Assembly (NCBI RefSeq): GCF_034661175.1
Contig: NZ_CP141058.1
Span: 4,154,001-4,218,000, forward strand
Direction: 5' to 3'
DNA from: Nocardioides renjunii
GTDB taxonomy: Bacteria > Actinomycetota > Actinomycetes > Propionibacteriales > Nocardioidaceae
DNA: 64,000 nt
The notes below the pieces were generated by a model, which saw nothing but the letters and a program-made list of their open reading frames with translations, made no database searches and was not told the DNA's origin. Made by a program: the position numbers and the translations under genes. Position 1 is the first letter of the stretch; each line of letters opens with the position of its first letter. Positions 45,110-54,055 of the stretch are shown one piece after another.

Positions 45110-46270
45110 TCAGTAGGACTTCGGCAGCCCCAGGCTGTGCATCGCGACGAAGTTGAGGATCATCTCCCGGCTCACCGGGGCGATCCGCCCGGCGCGGGCG
45201 GCCACGAGCATGCCGGCCATGCCGTACTCCTGCGTGATCCCGTTGCCGCCGTGGGTCTGCACGGCCGCGTCGACCGCGTGGACGGCGGCCTCCGCGGCGG
45301 CGTACTTCGCCATGTTGGCGGCCTCTCCGGCCGCGAGGTCGTCGCCGGCGTCGACGAGCGCGGACGCCTTCTGCGTCATCAGGCGGGCGAGCTCGTTCTC
45401 CACGTGGGCCGTGGCGAGCGGGTGGGCGATGGCCTGGTGGGCGCCGATGGGCACCTGGAAGACGATGCGCTCGCGGGCGTACGCCGACGCCTTCTCCAGC
45501 GCGTGCCGGGCGAGGCCGGTCGAGAACGAGGCCGCCATGATCCGCTCGGGGTTGAGGCCGGCGAAGAGCTGGACCAGCCCGCCGTCCTCGTCGCCGACGA
45601 GCGCGTCGGCCGGCAGCCGGACGTCGTCGATGAACACCTGGAACTGCTTCTCCGGGCTGACGATCTCCATCGCGATGGCGGTGAAGTCGAGGCCCGCCGC
45701 GTCGGTCGGGACCACGAACAGGCACGGCTTGAGCCTGCCGGTCCGCGCGTCCTCGGCGCGGGCGACCACGAGGACGTGGGCGGCCTCGTCGACGCCGGAG
45801 ATGTAGACCTTCTGCCCGCGGAGCACCCAGCCGTCGCCGTCGCGGCGCGCGGTGGTGGTGATGTTGTGGGAGTTGGTCCCGGCGTCGGGCTCGGTGATCG
45901 CGAACGCCATCGTCGCGGTGCCGTCGCAGATGCCGGGCAGCCACCGCTGCTTCTGCTCCTCGGTGCCGTAGCGGGCGATGACCGTCCCGCAGATCGCCGG
46001 GCTGACGACCATCATCAGCAGCGGGCAGCCCTGCGCGGCGAGCTCCTCGCACACGGCGGCCACGTCGCCGATGCCGCCGCCCCCGCCGCCGTACTCCTCG
46101 GGGAGGTTGACGCCGAGGTAGCCCGCGCGGGCGATGTCGAGCCACAGCTCGGTGGTCTTCTCGCCCGAGCGGGCGCGCTCGACGAACCACTCGCGGCCGT
46201 AGCCGGCCGCCATCTTGGCGACCTGGCGGCGCAGCTCCTGGCGCTCCTCGGACTCGGTGAACGTGCTCAT
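45110..46270 (-). CDS. Acyl-CoA dehydrogenase
   Basis: 386 aa from ATG 46270, overlapping the biotin-carboxylase stop. Typical motifs are FAITEPDAGTNSHNITTT (FAD/substrate contact), HVLVVARAED, SFSTGLARHALEKASAYA, IGAHQAIAHPLA and VQTHGGNGITQEYGMAGML. It removes hydrogens from C2-C3 of an acyl-CoA with FAD and passes them to electron-transfer flavoprotein. Its place in the Atu/Liu-like operon suggests branched or terpenoid acyl-CoA substrates. It is the last of eight coupled genes. Confidence 0.92.
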   Translation of the reverse strand: MSTFTESEERQELRRQVAKMAAGYGREWFVERARSGEKTTELWLDIARAGYLGVNLPEEYGGGGGGIGDVAAVCEELAAQGCPLLMMVVSPAICGTVIARYGTEEQKQRWLPGICDGTATMAFAITEPDAGTNSHNITTTARRDGDGWVLRGQKVYISGVDEAAHVLVVARAEDARTGRLKPCLFVVPTDAAGLDFTAIAMEIVSPEKQFQVFIDDVRLPADALVGDEDGGLVQLFAGLNPERIMAASFSTGLARHALEKASAYARERIVFQVPIGAHQAIAHPLATAHVENELARLMTQKASALVDAGDDLAAGEAANMAKYAAAEAAVHAVDAAVQTHGGNGITQEYGMAGMLVAARAGRIAPVSREMILNFVAMHSLGLPKSY

Positions 46271-48267
46271 GGGCTCTCCTCGGGTTCTCCGGTGGCGACG
46301 ACTGCCAGGACCTCCCCGGACGCGACCTGCGCCCCGGGCTCGACGTTGACCTCGGCGACCGTGCCGTCGTGCGGCGCGGTCACGGTGTGCTGCATCTTCA
46401 TCGCCTCGAGGACCAGGACGACGTCGCCGGCGGCGACCGCGTCCCCGGGCTCGACGGCCACCGTGACGACGGTGCCGGGCATCGGTGCGAGCAGGGAGCC
46501 GCTCGCCACCGCGTCGGCCGGGTCGGTGAAGCGGGGGAGCAGGCGCAGGCTCTGCCGCACCATCGAGTCGTCGTCGAGGTGCACCTCGCCCGTCACCGGG
46601 TCGATGTGCACGTCGATGGACTGACGGAAGCCGCCCCGCTCGACCACCACACGTCGCGGGGTCGCCTCGATCACGTGGAGGTCCTCCTCGCCCGCACTCC
46701 GGAAGCCGTCCCGATCGCCGTACCACTCGGCCACGACCGGTTCGTCGCGCCCGCTGACCAGGAAGGTGGTGCGGTGCGGCTGCGAGACGACGTTGCGCCA
46801 GCCGGTCGGCACGCCACGCTGCACGGTGCGCTGCTCGGTGTCCCGGGCGGCGAGCGCGATCGCGGCCACGAACGGAGCGAAGTCCGGGTCGCCAGCCGGG
46901 GCGAGGTCCGCGAACTCCTTGGCCAGCCGGTGTTCGAGCGTCGAGGTCGTCATCGTGCCCGCGAGGGTGTCGCGGTCGCCGAGAGCGGCGATGAGGAGGT
47001 CCCGGTTGGTGGCGATGCCGTGCAGCCGGGCACGCCTCAACGCGCCCCTGAGCGAGCGCAGGGCCGACCCGCGGTCGGGACCCCAGCTGATCACCTTCGC
47101 GAGCATCGCGTCGTAGTGCGTACCCACGACGTCGCCCGAGGCGTAGCCCGCGTCGACCCGGATGCCGTGGCGGGCCAGGAGGTCGAAGGACGTGTCGGCA
47201 GGGACGTCGAAGCGCGCGAGCCGCCCCGCCGTCGGCTGCCAGTCGGCTGCGGGGTCCTCGGCGTAGAGGCGTACCTCGACGGCGTGGCCGCTGGGCGCGG
47301 GTGCGCCGTCGGGGAGCAGCTCGGCCAGGGTCCGACCCTCCGCCACGCCGATCTGGAGGGCCACCAGGTCCAGACCGATGACGCACTCGGTCACCGGGTG
47401 CTCGACCTGGAGCCGGGTGTTCATCTCCAGGAACCAGAAGCGCCCGGTGGCAGGGTCATACAGGAACTCGACGGTCCCGGCGCCGGCGTAGCCGACGGCC
47501 CGGCCCGCCTCCACCGCGGCCTGGTGCATCCCCGCGCGGACCTCGTCGGACAATCCTGGGGCCGGCGCCTCCTCCATCACCTTCTGGTGGCGGCGCTGGA
47601 GCGAGCAGTCGCGGTCACCGAGCGCGACGCCGGAGCCGTAGGTGTCGAACAGCACCTGCACCTCGACGTGGCGTCCGGACTCGACGTAGGGCTCGACGAA
47701 GACGGTGCCGTCGCCGAAGGCGCTGCGTGCCTCCGCCTCCGCCGCAGCCACCTCGGACCCCAGGTCGTCGAGCCGCCGGACGACCCGCATCCCGCGCCCC
47801 CCGCCGCCGGCGCTGGCCTTGACCAGGAGCGGGAGGTCGGACTCGGTGGGCTCGGCGGGCGCCTCGAGGGTCGGCACACCGGCGGCGCGCATGAGCTCCT
47901 TGGAGCGGACCTTGGATCCCATCGCCTCGATGGCCTCAGGAGGCGGACCGATCCAGACGAGCTGACCGTCGAGCACGGCGCGTGCGAAGTCGGCACTCTC
48001 CGACAGGAAGCCGTAGCCGGGGTGCACCGCCTGGCCTCCGCTGGCGCGCACGAGCCGGACGATGCGCTCGCCCTGCAGGTACGTCTCGCTCGGGATGCTG
48101 CCCGGGAGGCGGGCGGCGTAGTCGGCGTCCGCCACGAACGGGAGGTCGGCGTCGGCGTCGGAGAAGACCGCCATCGTCTCGATGCCCAGGCGGCGGCACG
48201 TGGCGAAGACGCGGCTGGCGATCTCACCGCGGTTGGCGACGGCGACCAGCTGGATGGGAGTCGTCAC
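46267..48267 (-). CDS. Acyl-CoA carboxylase alpha subunit (biotin carboxylase plus biotin carrier)
   Basis: 666 aa from GTG 48267 (GTGA overlap with the carboxyltransferase stop). The biotin carboxylase domain begins LVAVANRGEIASRVFATCRR, with the ATP-grasp loop KASAGGGGRGMRVVR and FLEMNTRLQVEHPVTE. The C-terminal biotinyl domain has the biotin Lys in EAMKMQ. It carboxylates biotin with ATP and bicarbonate. With the carboxyltransferase it forms a methylcrotonyl- or geranyl-CoA carboxylase-type complex; the AtuA neighbour suggests terpenoid acyl-CoA but does not prove it. Confidence 0.94.
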   Translation of the reverse strand: MTTPIQLVAVANRGEIASRVFATCRRLGIETMAVFSDADADLPFVADADYAARLPGSIPSETYLQGERIVRLVRASGGQAVHPGYGFLSESADFARAVLDGQLVWIGPPPEAIEAMGSKVRSKELMRAAGVPTLEAPAEPTESDLPLLVKASAGGGGRGMRVVRRLDDLGSEVAAAEAEARSAFGDGTVFVEPYVESGRHVEVQVLFDTYGSGVALGDRDCSLQRRHQKVMEEAPAPGLSDEVRAGMHQAAVEAGRAVGYAGAGTVEFLYDPATGRFWFLEMNTRLQVEHPVTECVIGLDLVALQIGVAEGRTLAELLPDGAPAPSGHAVEVRLYAEDPAADWQPTAGRLARFDVPADTSFDLLARHGIRVDAGYASGDVVGTHYDAMLAKVISWGPDRGSALRSLRGALRRARLHGIATNRDLLIAALGDRDTLAGTMTTSTLEHRLAKEFADLAPAGDPDFAPFVAAIALAARDTEQRTVQRGVPTGWRNVVSQPHRTTFLVSGRDEPVVAEWYGDRDGFRSAGEEDLHVIEATPRRVVVERGGFRQSIDVHIDPVTGEVHLDDDSMVRQSLRLLPRFTDPADAVASGSLLAPMPGTVVTVAVEPGDAVAAGDVVLVLEAMKMQHTVTAPHDGTVAEVNVEPGAQVASGEVLAVVATGEPEESP

Positions 48268-49943
48268 GGCCTGAACACCCCGTATCCGCCGGCACCGGTC
48301 CACGTCGTGTTGCTGATGACTGACAGGCAGATGGCGAGCACGGTGCGGGTGTCGCGGGGGTCGATGACGCCGTCGTCGTAGAGCATCCCCGACAGCGCGT
48401 AGGGCAGCGACTGCTCCTCGACCATCTGCTCGACCATCGCACGCATGCCGGCGTCGCCGCCCTCGTCGTACGCCTGTCCCTTGGCCTCGGCGGCGGCGCG
48501 GGCGACGATCGACAGCACCCCCGCGAGCTGCGCGGGGCCCATCACGGCGGACTTCGCGCTCGGCCAGGTGAACAGGAAGCGCGGGTCGAAGGCGCGGCCG
48601 TTCATGCCGTAGTTGCCGGCGCCGTAGGACGCCCCCATGACCACGCTGAGGTGGGGGACGGTGCTGTTGGAGACGGCGTTGAGCATCTGGGCGCCGTGCT
48701 TGATGATCCCGCCCTGCTCGTAGTCCTTGCCGACCATGTAGCCGGTGGTGTTGTGCAGGAACAGCAGCGGCGTGTCCGACTGGTTGGCGAGCTGGATGAA
48801 CTGCGTCGCCTTCTGCGCCTCCTCGGAGAACAGCACGCCCTGGGCGTTGGCCAGGATGCCGATCGGGTGGCCGTGGAGCTGCGCCCAGCCGGTGACCAGC
48901 GAGGTGCCGTAGAGCGGCTTGAACTCGTCGAAGGGCCGGCCGTTGTGCTCACTCGCGCCGTCGACGACGCGCACGATCACCTCGCGGGGGTCGAACGGCT
49001 CCTTGAGGTCGGCGGGGATGAGGTCGAGGAGGCCCTCGGGGTCGGCGTCGGGGTCGGCGAAGGCTCTGGAGTCCCCGGATATCCGGGGACCGCCGTGCTT
49101 CGAGGTGGAGATCTCGGCCTCGAAGTACGGAACTCGGGTGCGAAGCTCCGGCCTGCGCCGGTTGAGCCGCGCCACGATCCGCCGCCCGATGCGGAGGGCG
49201 TCGTGCTCGTCCTCGGCGAGGTAGTCGGCCAGGCCGGACACCCGGGCGTGCATCTCGGCGCCGCCGAGCGACTCGTCGTCGGACTCCTCGCCGGTGGCCA
49301 TCCTCACCAGCGGCGGGCCACCGAGGAACACCTTGGCGCCGCCGCGCACGAACACCGTGTAGTCGCTCATCCCGGGGACGTACGCCCCGCCGGCGGTCGA
49401 GTTGCCGAAGACCAGCGCGATCGTGGGCTGCTTGCGCGCCGAGGACCGGGTCAGGTCGCGGAACAGCCGGCCGCCGGGGATGAAGATCTCCTTCTGCGTC
49501 GGCAGGTCGGCGCCGCCGGACTCGACGAGGGAGATCGTCGGGAGGTTGTTCTCCTCGGCGATCTGGGAGGCGCGGAAGATCTTCTTCACCGTCCACGGGT
49601 TGCTCGCGCCGCCCTTGACGGTCGGGTCGTTGGCGCTGATCAGGCACTCCACGCCCTCGACCACGCCGATGCCGGTGACGACCGACGCCCCGACGGTGAA
49701 GTCGGAGCCCCAGCCGGCCAGCGGGGAGAGCTCGAGGAACGCCGACCCCGGGTCGACGAGCAGCTCGATCCGCTCGCGGGCGGTGAGCTTGCCGCGCGCG
49801 TGGTGGCGCTCGACGTACTTCTGCCCGCCGCCGGCCACCGCGACCGCGTGCTGCGCCTCGAGGTCGGCCAGCTTGTCGAGCATCGCAACCGCGTTCGGTG
49901 ATCGAGTAGCCGCCGAGGAACGAGGTGGCGTATCGAGATTCAC
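48264..49943 (-). CDS. Acyl-CoA carboxylase beta subunit (carboxyltransferase) with repeat-encoded segments
   Basis: 559 aa from GTG 49943, overlapping the SRPBCC stop by 4 bp. The crotonase-fold halves show SANDPTVKGGASNPWTVKK, SLVESGGADLPTQKEIF, FGNSTAGGAYVPGMSDY, FLHNTTGYMVGKDYEQGG and GASYGAGNYGMNGRAFDPRF. It transfers CO2 from biotin to an acyl-CoA. About residues 268-293 (including EISTSKHGG and RISGDSRAF) come from palindromic copy B. The insert is a whole number of codons without a stop and lies between conserved blocks. The first ~15 residues (NLDTPPRSS) come from a second repeat; an ATG at 49883 is the alternative start. Confidence 0.92.
   Translation of the reverse strand: MNLDTPPRSSAATRSPNAVAMLDKLADLEAQHAVAVAGGGQKYVERHHARGKLTARERIELLVDPGSAFLELSPLAGWGSDFTVGASVVTGIGVVEGVECLISANDPTVKGGASNPWTVKKIFRASQIAEENNLPTISLVESGGADLPTQKEIFIPGGRLFRDLTRSSARKQPTIALVFGNSTAGGAYVPGMSDYTVFVRGGAKVFLGGPPLVRMATGEESDDESLGGAEMHARVSGLADYLAEDEHDALRIGRRIVARLNRRRPELRTRVPYFEAEISTSKHGGPRISGDSRAFADPDADPEGLLDLIPADLKEPFDPREVIVRVVDGASEHNGRPFDEFKPLYGTSLVTGWAQLHGHPIGILANAQGVLFSEEAQKATQFIQLANQSDTPLLFLHNTTGYMVGKDYEQGGIIKHGAQMLNAVSNSTVPHLSVVMGASYGAGNYGMNGRAFDPRFLFTWPSAKSAVMGPAQLAGVLSIVARAAAEAKGQAYDEGGDAGMRAMVEQMVEEQSLPYALSGMLYDDGVIDPRDTRTVLAICLSVISNTTWTGAGGYGVFRP
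49064..49141 (+). repeat. Palindromic repeat element, copy B (78 bp), in frame inside the carboxyltransferase gene
   Basis: Its first half is the perfect palindrome GTCCCCGGATATCCGGGGAC (49071-49090). Its second half is a 13-bp stem, CCGTGCTTCGAGG (49093-49105) with CCTCGAAGTACGG (49118-49130, one wobble), and a loop containing GAGATCTC. The 78-bp length is divisible by three, and the minus-strand reading has no stop, so it is translated within the enzyme. It matches copy A at 67 of 78 positions. Confidence 0.82.
49897..49943 (-). repeat. Short interspersed repeat at the carboxyltransferase start
   Basis: On the plus strand it runs from GGTGATCGAGTAGCCG to GGCGTATCGAGATTCAC. It resembles, from memory, a repeat scattered through Nocardioides-type genomes; only one copy lies in this window. 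Its end supplies the GTG start and GTGA overlap, and its body encodes the first ~15 residues of the carboxyltransferase. Confidence 0.45.
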
Positions 49944-50407
49944 TCCACCACCGCCTTCATCCGCTCCAGCGTGGTGCGCATCCCGCGCCGGTTCGTACGC
50001 CGCCGCAGCGGTCCGAGGACGAGCCAGTAGAGCCGCGTGGGCAGGTTGGGGTCGAGGCGGAAGTACTCCGTGACGAGGGTGCCGCCGTCCTGGGGCTCGA
50101 GCCGGTAGCCCCAGTTGTTGACGGTGATCGCGTCGGTGCCGACGGAGAACTCGAAGACCCGCTCCGGCTCGCAGGCGGTGACCCGGCAGCCGGACCAGTA
50201 GGTCGGGCCGACGCCGTTGCGCTTCACGTGGCCCTTGAAGTACGCCCCCACCTCGGGGCCGGTGGAGCCGCGGGTCCACCGCGCCTCGAACGTCTCCGGA
50301 CTGAACTCGCCGATCCGGGTCACGTCGCTGACGAGGTCCCAGACCTCGGCGGGCGGGGCGTCCATCCACACCGAGACCTCGTCCCCCAGGGACGGCAGCT
50401 TGACCAT
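49940..50407 (-). CDS. SRPBCC family protein (START-like lipid/ligand-binding)
   Basis: 155 aa from ATG 50407, preceded by GAGAGGA at a good distance; an ATG at 50422 overlaps the upstream stop and is an alternative. It opens EVSVWMDAPPAEVWDLVSDV, the usual first strand and helix of this fold, and ends in a long C-terminal helix (TTLERMKAVVE). It probably binds a hydrophobic ligand or acts on an acyl intermediate. It lies within the acyl-CoA operon, overlapping the carboxyltransferase gene by 4 bp. Confidence 0.85.
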   Translation of the reverse strand: MVKLPSLGDEVSVWMDAPPAEVWDLVSDVTRIGEFSPETFEARWTRGSTGPEVGAYFKGHVKRNGVGPTYWSGCRVTACEPERVFEFSVGTDAITVNNWGYRLEPQDGGTLVTEYFRLDPNLPTRLYWLVLGPLRRRTNRRGMRTTLERMKAVVE

Positions 50408-50418
50408 CGAGCTTCCTC

Positions 50419-51552
50419 TCATGACGCGTAGCCCATCAGCTTGGCCGTCAGGTCGCGCAGCACCTCGTCGGCGCCGCCCCCGATCGGCAGGATCCGGGCG
50501 TCGCGGAAGTGCCGCTCCACCTCGGTGCCGTGCATGTAGCCGGTGCCGCCGAAGAGCTGCACGGCCCGGTCGCAGACGAAGGCCGCGCAGTCCACGGCGG
50601 TCTGCTTGGCCAGGCAGGCCTCGGCGACCACGAAGTCGCCGGCTACGTGCCGGGCGGCCACGTCGCGCGTGTAGGTGCGGGCCACCTCGACGTGGCGGCG
50701 CATCTCGACGAGCGTGTGCTGCACCGACTGGTTCGCGAGCAGGGGCCGGCCGAACGTCGAGCGCTCGCGGCAGTACGCCGCCGCGAGGTCGAGCGAGCGC
50801 GCCGCGATGCCGTAGCCGTGCACGGCGAGGGCGATCCGCTCCACGACGAACTGGTCGGCGACCTGCGCGAAGCCCGAGCCCTCCGCCCCGACGAGGTTGG
50901 CCACCGGCACCCGGCAGTCGACGAAGGACAGCTCGGCGGTGTCGGAGCAGTGCCAGCCCATCTTGCGCAGCGACCGGTCGACGCTGAAGCCGGGCGTGCC
51001 CTTCTCCACCACCAGCAGGGAGATGCCGCCGTGGCCGGGTGCGCCCGTGCGGACGGCCGTCGTCACGAAGTCGGCCCGGACGCCGGAGGTGATGAACGTC
51101 TTGGCGCCGGCGACGACGTAGTGGTCGCCGTCGCGCACGGCCGTGGTCCGGAGACGCGCGACGTCCGACCCGCCGCCGGGCTCGGTGATCGCGAGCGAGC
51201 CGACCGCCTCGCCGGCCAGCGTGGGGCGCACGAAGCGGTCGACGAGGTCGGCGTCGCCGCTGGCGGCGAGGTGCGGCAGGGCGATGCCGGCGGTGAAGAG
51301 GGCGGCCATCAGGCCGCTGGAGGCGCCGGCGTCGAACATCGCCTCCTGCATCGCGACGGAGTCGAGGAGGTCGCCGCCGCTGCCGCCGACCCCCTCGGCG
51401 AAGCCCACCCCGATCAGTCCGAGGTCGCCCGCGGTGCGGTGCAGCGAGCGCGGGACCTCGCCGGCGTCCTCCCAGTCCTGCAGGTGCGGCACGACCTCGC
51501 GGCGGACGAACCCGGCCGCGGTGGCGCGCAGCGCGTCTCGCTCGGTGGTCAC
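50419..51552 (-). CDS. Acyl-CoA dehydrogenase
   Basis: 377 aa from GTG 51552, overlapping the AtuA-like stop by 4 bp. It has GFAEGVGGSGGDLLDSV, LAITEPGGGSDVARLRTT, VVAGAKTFITSGVRADFV, FGRPLLANQSVQHTLVEM and LFGGTGYMHGTEVERHFRDA, the last containing the likely catalytic Glu/Arg region. Most similar to citronellyl- or isovaleryl-type dehydrogenases (AtuD/LiuA), going by its operon partners. It differs clearly from the second dehydrogenase at the end of the operon. Confidence 0.92.
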   Translation of the reverse strand: MTTERDALRATAAGFVRREVVPHLQDWEDAGEVPRSLHRTAGDLGLIGVGFAEGVGGSGGDLLDSVAMQEAMFDAGASSGLMAALFTAGIALPHLAASGDADLVDRFVRPTLAGEAVGSLAITEPGGGSDVARLRTTAVRDGDHYVVAGAKTFITSGVRADFVTTAVRTGAPGHGGISLLVVEKGTPGFSVDRSLRKMGWHCSDTAELSFVDCRVPVANLVGAEGSGFAQVADQFVVERIALAVHGYGIAARSLDLAAAYCRERSTFGRPLLANQSVQHTLVEMRRHVEVARTYTRDVAARHVAGDFVVAEACLAKQTAVDCAAFVCDRAVQLFGGTGYMHGTEVERHFRDARILPIGGGADEVLRDLTAKLMGYAS

Positions 51553-53270
51553 AGCAACGAGTCCTCGATCGAGACGACCCGCGAGCGCAGCCACTCGCCG
51601 AGGCCCTTGGCCTGAGGGTCGAAGCGCGTGGAGGCGGCGACGCCCTCGCCGAGCAGGCCGTGGACCACGACGTTGACCGCGCCGAGGCGGGGCAGCAGCC
51701 ACACGTCGACGTCGAGGTCGGCCGCCTCGGGCAGCAGCATCGGGATCCCCCGCGGCGACATCATCTTGAACAGCCACTGCACGCGGGCGTCGTACGTCGC
51801 GGGGTCGACGCCGTCGTGGGCGACCCACAGCCCGATGTTGGCGTCGCCGCCCTTGTCGCCGGAGCGGGCGTGGACGAAGGTGCCCAGCGGCAGGCGGCGG
51901 GTGAGCACGTCGGGGCGGGCCGGGTACGGCGACGGGCGGGCGCCGGGTGCCTCCGCCGGCGCGACCACGCGGTCCGGACCGGCGACGACCTCGCGTCGGC
52001 CGCCGGCGTGGACGACCGTGTGGGTGACGTGGGCGCGGTCGACGAAGGCGGCGCGGTAGACGCCGTAGGGGGTCGCAGGTGCGGGCGGGCCGGTCATGGT
52101 GAACCCGGGGTAGGACCCGAGCGCGAGCTCGACGACCGCGGAGGTGAACGCGCGGCCGACGGGGTCGGGCGAGGCGTCCTTGACCGTGCAGCGCAGCAGG
52201 GCGGAGGCGGCCTCCTCGGTGTCGGCGTCGGGCGGCGGTTGCGTGACGTCGGACCACACCACCTCGGTCGCGCATAGCCGCGGCGCGAGCTGCTCGCGCA
52301 CCCACTGCGCCTTCGCCCCGACGTCGAGCCCGGTGAGCACCAGCTCGACGCTGTTGCGCCACCCGCCGAGCTCGTTGACGCAGACCTTGAGCTGCTCGGG
52401 GGGCGCCTCGCCGACCGCGCCGGAGATCCGCACCCGGTCCTCGCCCGCCTGCTCGAGACGCACGGCGTCGAGCTGCACGGTCACGTCGGGACCGAGGTAG
52501 CGCGTCGACTGGATCTCGTAGACCAACTGGGCGGTGACGGTGTCGAGGGTGACCGCGCCGCCGGTGCCCGGGTGCTTGGTGATGGTGCTCGAGCCGTCGG
52601 CGGCGACCTCAGCGACCGGGAACCCCAGAGGGCGGTCGCGGTGGGGCAGGTCGAGGAAGCCGCTGAAGTTGCCGCCCGTCGCCTGCGTGCCGCACTCGAT
52701 GACGTGGCCGGCCACGACGGCGCCGGCCAGCTCGTCGTACGACGTCGCGCTCCAGCCGTGGTGGGCGACGGCCGGGCCGACGACGAGCGAGGCGTCGGTG
52801 ACACGTCCGGTGACGACGACGTCGGCGCCCGCCGACAGCGCGGCTGCGATGCCGAAGCCGCCGAGGTAGGCGTTGGCGGTGAGCGCGTGGTCGAGGCCCA
52901 GGCCGACGGCCATGTGACGGACGTCGTCGCCCTCGACGTGGGCGACCTGCGGGTCGAGCCCGAGGCCGGCCGCGACCTCGCGGACCTTGTCGGCGAGACC
53001 GGCCGGGTTGAGGCCACCGGCGTTGGCGACGATCCGCACCCCTCGCTCGAGCGCGAGCCCCAGGCAGTCCTCGAGCTGGCGGACGAAGGTGCGGGCGTAG
53101 CCGAGCGCGGGGTCCTTGAGCTGGTCCTTGCCGAGGATCAGCATGGTGAGCTCGGCGAGGTAGTCGCCGGTGAGGACGTCGAGCTCGCCTCCCTCGAGCA
53201 TCTCGCGCATCGCGCTGAGCCGGTCGCCGTAGAAGCCGGAGCAGTTGCCGATCCGGATCGGTGCGGTCAT
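51549..53270 (-). CDS. AtuA family protein (DUF1446), acyclic terpene utilisation
   Basis: 573 aa from ATG 53270, overlapping the TIGR03084 stop. It opens IRIGNCSGFYGDRLSAMREM, with TGDYLAELTMLILGK, IVANAGGLNPAGLADKVREV, VVVTGRVTDASLVVGPAVAH and IECGTQATGGNFSGF, the conserved blocks of AtuA. In Pseudomonas AtuA is needed for growth on citronellol or geraniol, but its reaction is not established. The C-terminal ~100 residues include HARSGDKGGDANIGLWV, the second AtuA domain fused here to the first. Confidence 0.92.
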   Translation of the reverse strand: MTAPIRIGNCSGFYGDRLSAMREMLEGGELDVLTGDYLAELTMLILGKDQLKDPALGYARTFVRQLEDCLGLALERGVRIVANAGGLNPAGLADKVREVAAGLGLDPQVAHVEGDDVRHMAVGLGLDHALTANAYLGGFGIAAALSAGADVVVTGRVTDASLVVGPAVAHHGWSATSYDELAGAVVAGHVIECGTQATGGNFSGFLDLPHRDRPLGFPVAEVAADGSSTITKHPGTGGAVTLDTVTAQLVYEIQSTRYLGPDVTVQLDAVRLEQAGEDRVRISGAVGEAPPEQLKVCVNELGGWRNSVELVLTGLDVGAKAQWVREQLAPRLCATEVVWSDVTQPPPDADTEEAASALLRCTVKDASPDPVGRAFTSAVVELALGSYPGFTMTGPPAPATPYGVYRAAFVDRAHVTHTVVHAGGRREVVAGPDRVVAPAEAPGARPSPYPARPDVLTRRLPLGTFVHARSGDKGGDANIGLWVAHDGVDPATYDARVQWLFKMMSPRGIPMLLPEAADLDVDVWLLPRLGAVNVVVHGLLGEGVAASTRFDPQAKGLGEWLRSRVVSIEDSLL

Positions 53271-54055
53271 CGCGGCGGCCTGCCCGCGCCCGGCCGGCCC
53301 GCGAAGGCCTGCGCGATGTCGAGCCAGCGGTCGACGTCGGGTCCCGTGGCGACGAGGTCGGTGTCGGCGCGGTGCACGCGCTGGGTGACCAGCCGGCAGA
53401 AGTCGCCGGCGCTGCCGGTGAGGGTCTGGGCGGCGTCCTCCGGGCCCCACGACCAGACGTCCTCGGAGGGGGCGACCAGGTCGATGCGGAACTCCTCCGC
53501 GGGCGCGTCCGTGCCGTGCACCGCGAAGGCGAAGTCGCGCGTGCGGACGCCGAGGTGCGCGACGTGGCGGATCCGGTCGGTGTCGCGGACGGGCGCGCCG
53601 AGGGCCTCGTGGACGTCGAGGCTGTGCGCCCAGGTCTCCATCAGCCGCGCGGTCGCCATCGAGGTCGCCGACATGGGCGGGCCGAACCACGGCATCCGCT
53701 CGCCCGCGGGGTACGCCGTCAGCGCGGCGCGCAGGCCGGCCCGGGAGCGGCGCCAGCGGGCGAGCAGGTCGGGCTCGGACGCGGCGATGGCCAGCGCCTC
53801 CCGGTCGACGAAGCCCTCGGGGTCGGCCATGGCCGCGAGGACCGCTCCGTCCCACGCCTCCTTGTCGGTGGCCGCCTTCAGCGCGACCTCGTCGGTCCAG
53901 GCGAGGTGCGCCACCTGCGCGGCGACGTCCCAGCCCGGCGCCGGGGTCGGGGTGCGCCAGCCGTCGTCGTCCAGCCCGGCGACGAGCTGCTCGAGCCGGT
54001 CGCCCTCCTCGGCGAGGTCGGCGAGCACCTGGGCGAGGACCTTCGGGGGCGTCAC
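53267..54055 (-). CDS. TIGR03084 family protein (DinB/maleylpyruvate isomerase-like)
   Basis: 262 aa from GTG 54055, overlapping the TetR stop by 4 bp. It shows ADLAEEGDRLEQLVAGLDDD, TPAPGWDVAAQVAHLAWTDE with the metal-binding His of DinB-like folds, and MATARLMETWAHSLDVHEAL with a second His pair. Such proteins use a metal and often mycothiol. Members commonly sit beside AtuA genes in actinobacteria, as here. The reaction is unknown. Confidence 0.87.
   Translation of the reverse strand: MTPPKVLAQVLADLAEEGDRLEQLVAGLDDDGWRTPTPAPGWDVAAQVAHLAWTDEVALKAATDKEAWDGAVLAAMADPEGFVDREALAIAASEPDLLARWRRSRAGLRAALTAYPAGERMPWFGPPMSATSMATARLMETWAHSLDVHEALGAPVRDTDRIRHVAHLGVRTRDFAFAVHGTDAPAEEFRIDLVAPSEDVWSWGPEDAAQTLTGSAGDFCRLVTQRVHRADTDLVATGPDVDRWLDIAQAFAGRPGAGRPPR

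Noticed and set aside
49944-50369. N-terminal extension of the carboxyltransferase frame
   Set aside because: It is the antisense-frame shadow of the SRPBCC gene; the GTGA overlap at 49940-49943 marks the start.
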